A stretch of 64,000 nt of DNA from Hymenobacter sp. GOD-10R (GTDB lineage: Bacteria > Bacteroidota > Bacteroidia > Cytophagales > Hymenobacteraceae): NCBI RefSeq assembly GCF_035609205.1, contig NZ_CP141187.1:93978-157977 (forward strand). Reading direction: 5' to 3'. This document shows, in pieces, positions 62,574-64,000 of this stretch. Within the stretch, counting starts at the first letter, position 1, and each line of letters begins with the position of its first letter. The translations under genes and the position numbers were made by a program. The notes beneath the pieces were generated by a model. It had not been told where the DNA came from and searched no databases. It worked only from the letters and a program-made list of their open reading frames with translations.

Positions 62574-63677
62574 TTAGTCCGGTAATTCTTGGATATCGCG
62601 GGGCTCGCGCCGGGGTTGCGCGTTCATGTGGTGCCGATACGCCGATGAGGCTTCGTAGGCTTTGAGGCGAGCCCGGTTGATCGAGCCGAGAGGTTGGTGG
62701 GCGGGCAGACAGTGGAAGGGATTAAACGAGAGCACGTCGTCGGCAAACACGCGCCGGGCAGGGCTATAGGCTTCTTGGGCCGGAATCACCAGCTTGCCAA
62801 TGGGTTGGTAGGGGCTCTGCTCAGCCGGCCACGCCACCGACGCATCTTCCACCGGCATGGTTGTCAGATCCGTGCAGAGCTGGGCCCGCAGTTCGTACTC
62901 CGCCCCCTGGCTGCGGAAGAAGTCCACGACCAAGTCGCGCCAGGTGCTGTCGTCCGTTACCGCCACTTCTTTCCCGATCAGTTCTTGCAGGTTGGCCGAA
63001 TGCGGTGCGGCGCTGAGTTTGGCTACGTAGTCGCCGTAGCGGAAAGCACCCATGGAGTGGTAGGTCTCCCCGAGCAGGTGGTAGTGCGGGTGACCCGGCC
63101 CCAGGGGGTTGATTTGTGGATCAACCCCCACGGCATTCAGGGCTTTGTTGGCCAGGCGCGACACGGTGGCCACCGCTTCCTGCACCGCTTCCGGCGTGTG
63201 GGCGAACTGCTCGAGCTTGAGCTGCATATCGTGGTAGCTCTTGATATCCCCGGTCGGAATAACTGGGTCGCTCACCAGCAAGAAATCCTGGGTGAGTTCG
63301 CCGGCCTGGTCGGGCAGAAACTTCGGGCCTTCCACCCCCAGGATCTTCACCGCCATGCCTTTAAAGGTGGATTGCTTGTCGGAGCCAATGGCCCCCGGCG
63401 CGGAGGAGAGGCGGATGATGACCGGGTAGGTGCGTACCTGCGCAAACAAGCCTTGGGCGAGGTGTTCGGGCAGGTGGGGGTAGAGGTGTAGCTCGCCGCG
63501 CAACACCCCGTGGCTTTTGGCATGCGCGTCCCGGATGGCGTGGCGGTGCTTCTCGAACATAAAGCGGTTCAGGCGGCCCATAGAGGCGACGGTTTCGTCG
63601 GTGAGCTGTTCTTCGTTGGGTTGCGGTTCTTCCACGCCGTCAGCGTAGCGAACGTAGGTAGTGGGGAGGGTAGCCAT
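62574..63677 (-). CDS. Catalase-like haem protein, paralogue of 24489-25601
   Basis: 367-aa catalase-related protein, very similar over its full length to the product of 24489-25601. Both have RDAHAKSHGVLRGEL or its I/V variant with the distal His, LTQDFLLV, PTGDIKSYHDMQL, and LSFNPFHCLPAHQPLGSINR in place of the usual proximal Tyr motif. Differences cluster in the middle (the part beginning NKALNAVGVDPQINPLGPGH). Role is probably a peroxide or hydroperoxide reaction, but true catalase activity is doubtful. A recent duplication or two-copy acquisition seems likely. Confidence 0.85.
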   Translation of the reverse strand: MATLPTTYVRYADGVEEPQPNEEQLTDETVASMGRLNRFMFEKHRHAIRDAHAKSHGVLRGELHLYPHLPEHLAQGLFAQVRTYPVIIRLSSAPGAIGSDKQSTFKGMAVKILGVEGPKFLPDQAGELTQDFLLVSDPVIPTGDIKSYHDMQLKLEQFAHTPEAVQEAVATVSRLANKALNAVGVDPQINPLGPGHPHYHLLGETYHSMGAFRYGDYVAKLSAAPHSANLQELIGKEVAVTDDSTWRDLVVDFFRSQGAEYELRAQLCTDLTTMPVEDASVAWPAEQSPYQPIGKLVIPAQEAYSPARRVFADDVLSFNPFHCLPAHQPLGSINRARLKAYEASSAYRHHMNAQPRREPRDIQELPD

Positions 63678-64000
63678 TGAAACAGGAAAAGGAAAACAGG
63701 TAAGCGACCATCCAAGTCAGCGAGGACAGCGAGGTATTGCAGCGCAGCGCTCATGTCCTAGACCGGTGGAAGTGCCTTTGGCTGCTAGGAAAGCTGTTAA
63801 GAATGTCTAAAAAATTAGTATTGACCGTCCTACTAAGCTAGCTGGGCGAAGTCGTTCGATAAAGACGCTTCGACCAGCTCAGCACAACGGGTTTTTACGT
63901 CTACTGATGGAAGACCACTTTCAACGGTGCAGCCGTGCAGCCGCTGAGGCTAGGCAGAGCCCTAAATGGGTCACTTTGCCAGGATTATTGTAAGCTCTTC
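63678..64000. other. Non-coding end of window
   Basis: About 320 bp. An imperfect hairpin GCTGGGCGAAGTCG ... CGCTTCGACCAGC spans 63845-63881. No gene is visible before the window ends. Confidence 0.4.

Overview
The window looks like part of a plasmid (or plasmid-like replicon) from a Hymenobacter-like member of the Bacteroidota. The signs are type IX secretion C-terminal domains with the 'YPNP' motif on several secreted proteins, a gliding-motility type C-terminal domain, a TonB-dependent receptor with a carboxypeptidase-regulatory N-terminus, an ECF sigma/FecR pair, and high-GC coding around a low-GC replicon core. A Rep_3-family initiator with iterons (42.9-44.8 kb) and a ParA plus ribbon-helix-helix partition pair (41.5-42.5 kb) identify the replicon. 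No tRNA, rRNA or CRISPR array was seen.

Layout. 0-1.7 kb: a gene tail cut near an IS-end-like sequence, and a two-pore-type ion channel. 1.8-12.8 kb: a minus-strand cluster of three DUF3500 proteins, two of them in tandem units with a small tryptophan-rich membrane peptide, a TonB-dependent receptor, an AraC regulator, a HupE/UreJ-type membrane protein and a di-haem peroxidase. A direct-repeat operator of AraC type lies upstream of the receptor gene. 13.4-16.8 kb: an ECF sigma factor, a FecR anti-sigma factor and an STN-domain outer-membrane-like protein, with no TonB receptor. 16.8-20.3 kb: a MITE-like element, a lipoprotein, a large T9SS-B surface protein and an acyl-carrier-like protein that lacks the carrier serine. 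20.3-23.0 kb: an IS110-family and an IS3-family element side by side. 23.0-29.2 kb: esterase lipoprotein, catalase-like protein, NHL-repeat protein, Fic protein and a DUF4468 protein.

29.4-41.5 kb is an AT-rich, decaying accessory island. It holds a frameshifted HEPN gene next to a serine recombinase, a tyrosine recombinase whose catalytic Tyr codon is now TAG, a glycosyltransferase/Nudix-like gene split by TAG, a two-helix membrane protein, a class III cyclase remnant, an intact tyrosine recombinase and about 1.5 kb with no convincing gene. 41.5-46.3 kb is the replication and partition core plus an XRE regulator with a palindromic operator.

46.3-64 kb returns to high GC. It begins with a 345-bp inverted copy of the NHL gene 3' end ending at a 151-bp MITE. 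A large VCBS-repeat T9SS protein follows, then mostly single accessory genes: STAS-like proteins, short AraC, VOC, GNAT, alpha/beta hydrolase, OmpA, DUF1572 and GAF proteins, and a second catalase-like paralogue. The most promising uncharacterised assemblies are the DUF3500/TonB/HupE/di-haem peroxidase locus and the glycosyltransferase-Nudix gene in the decaying island.
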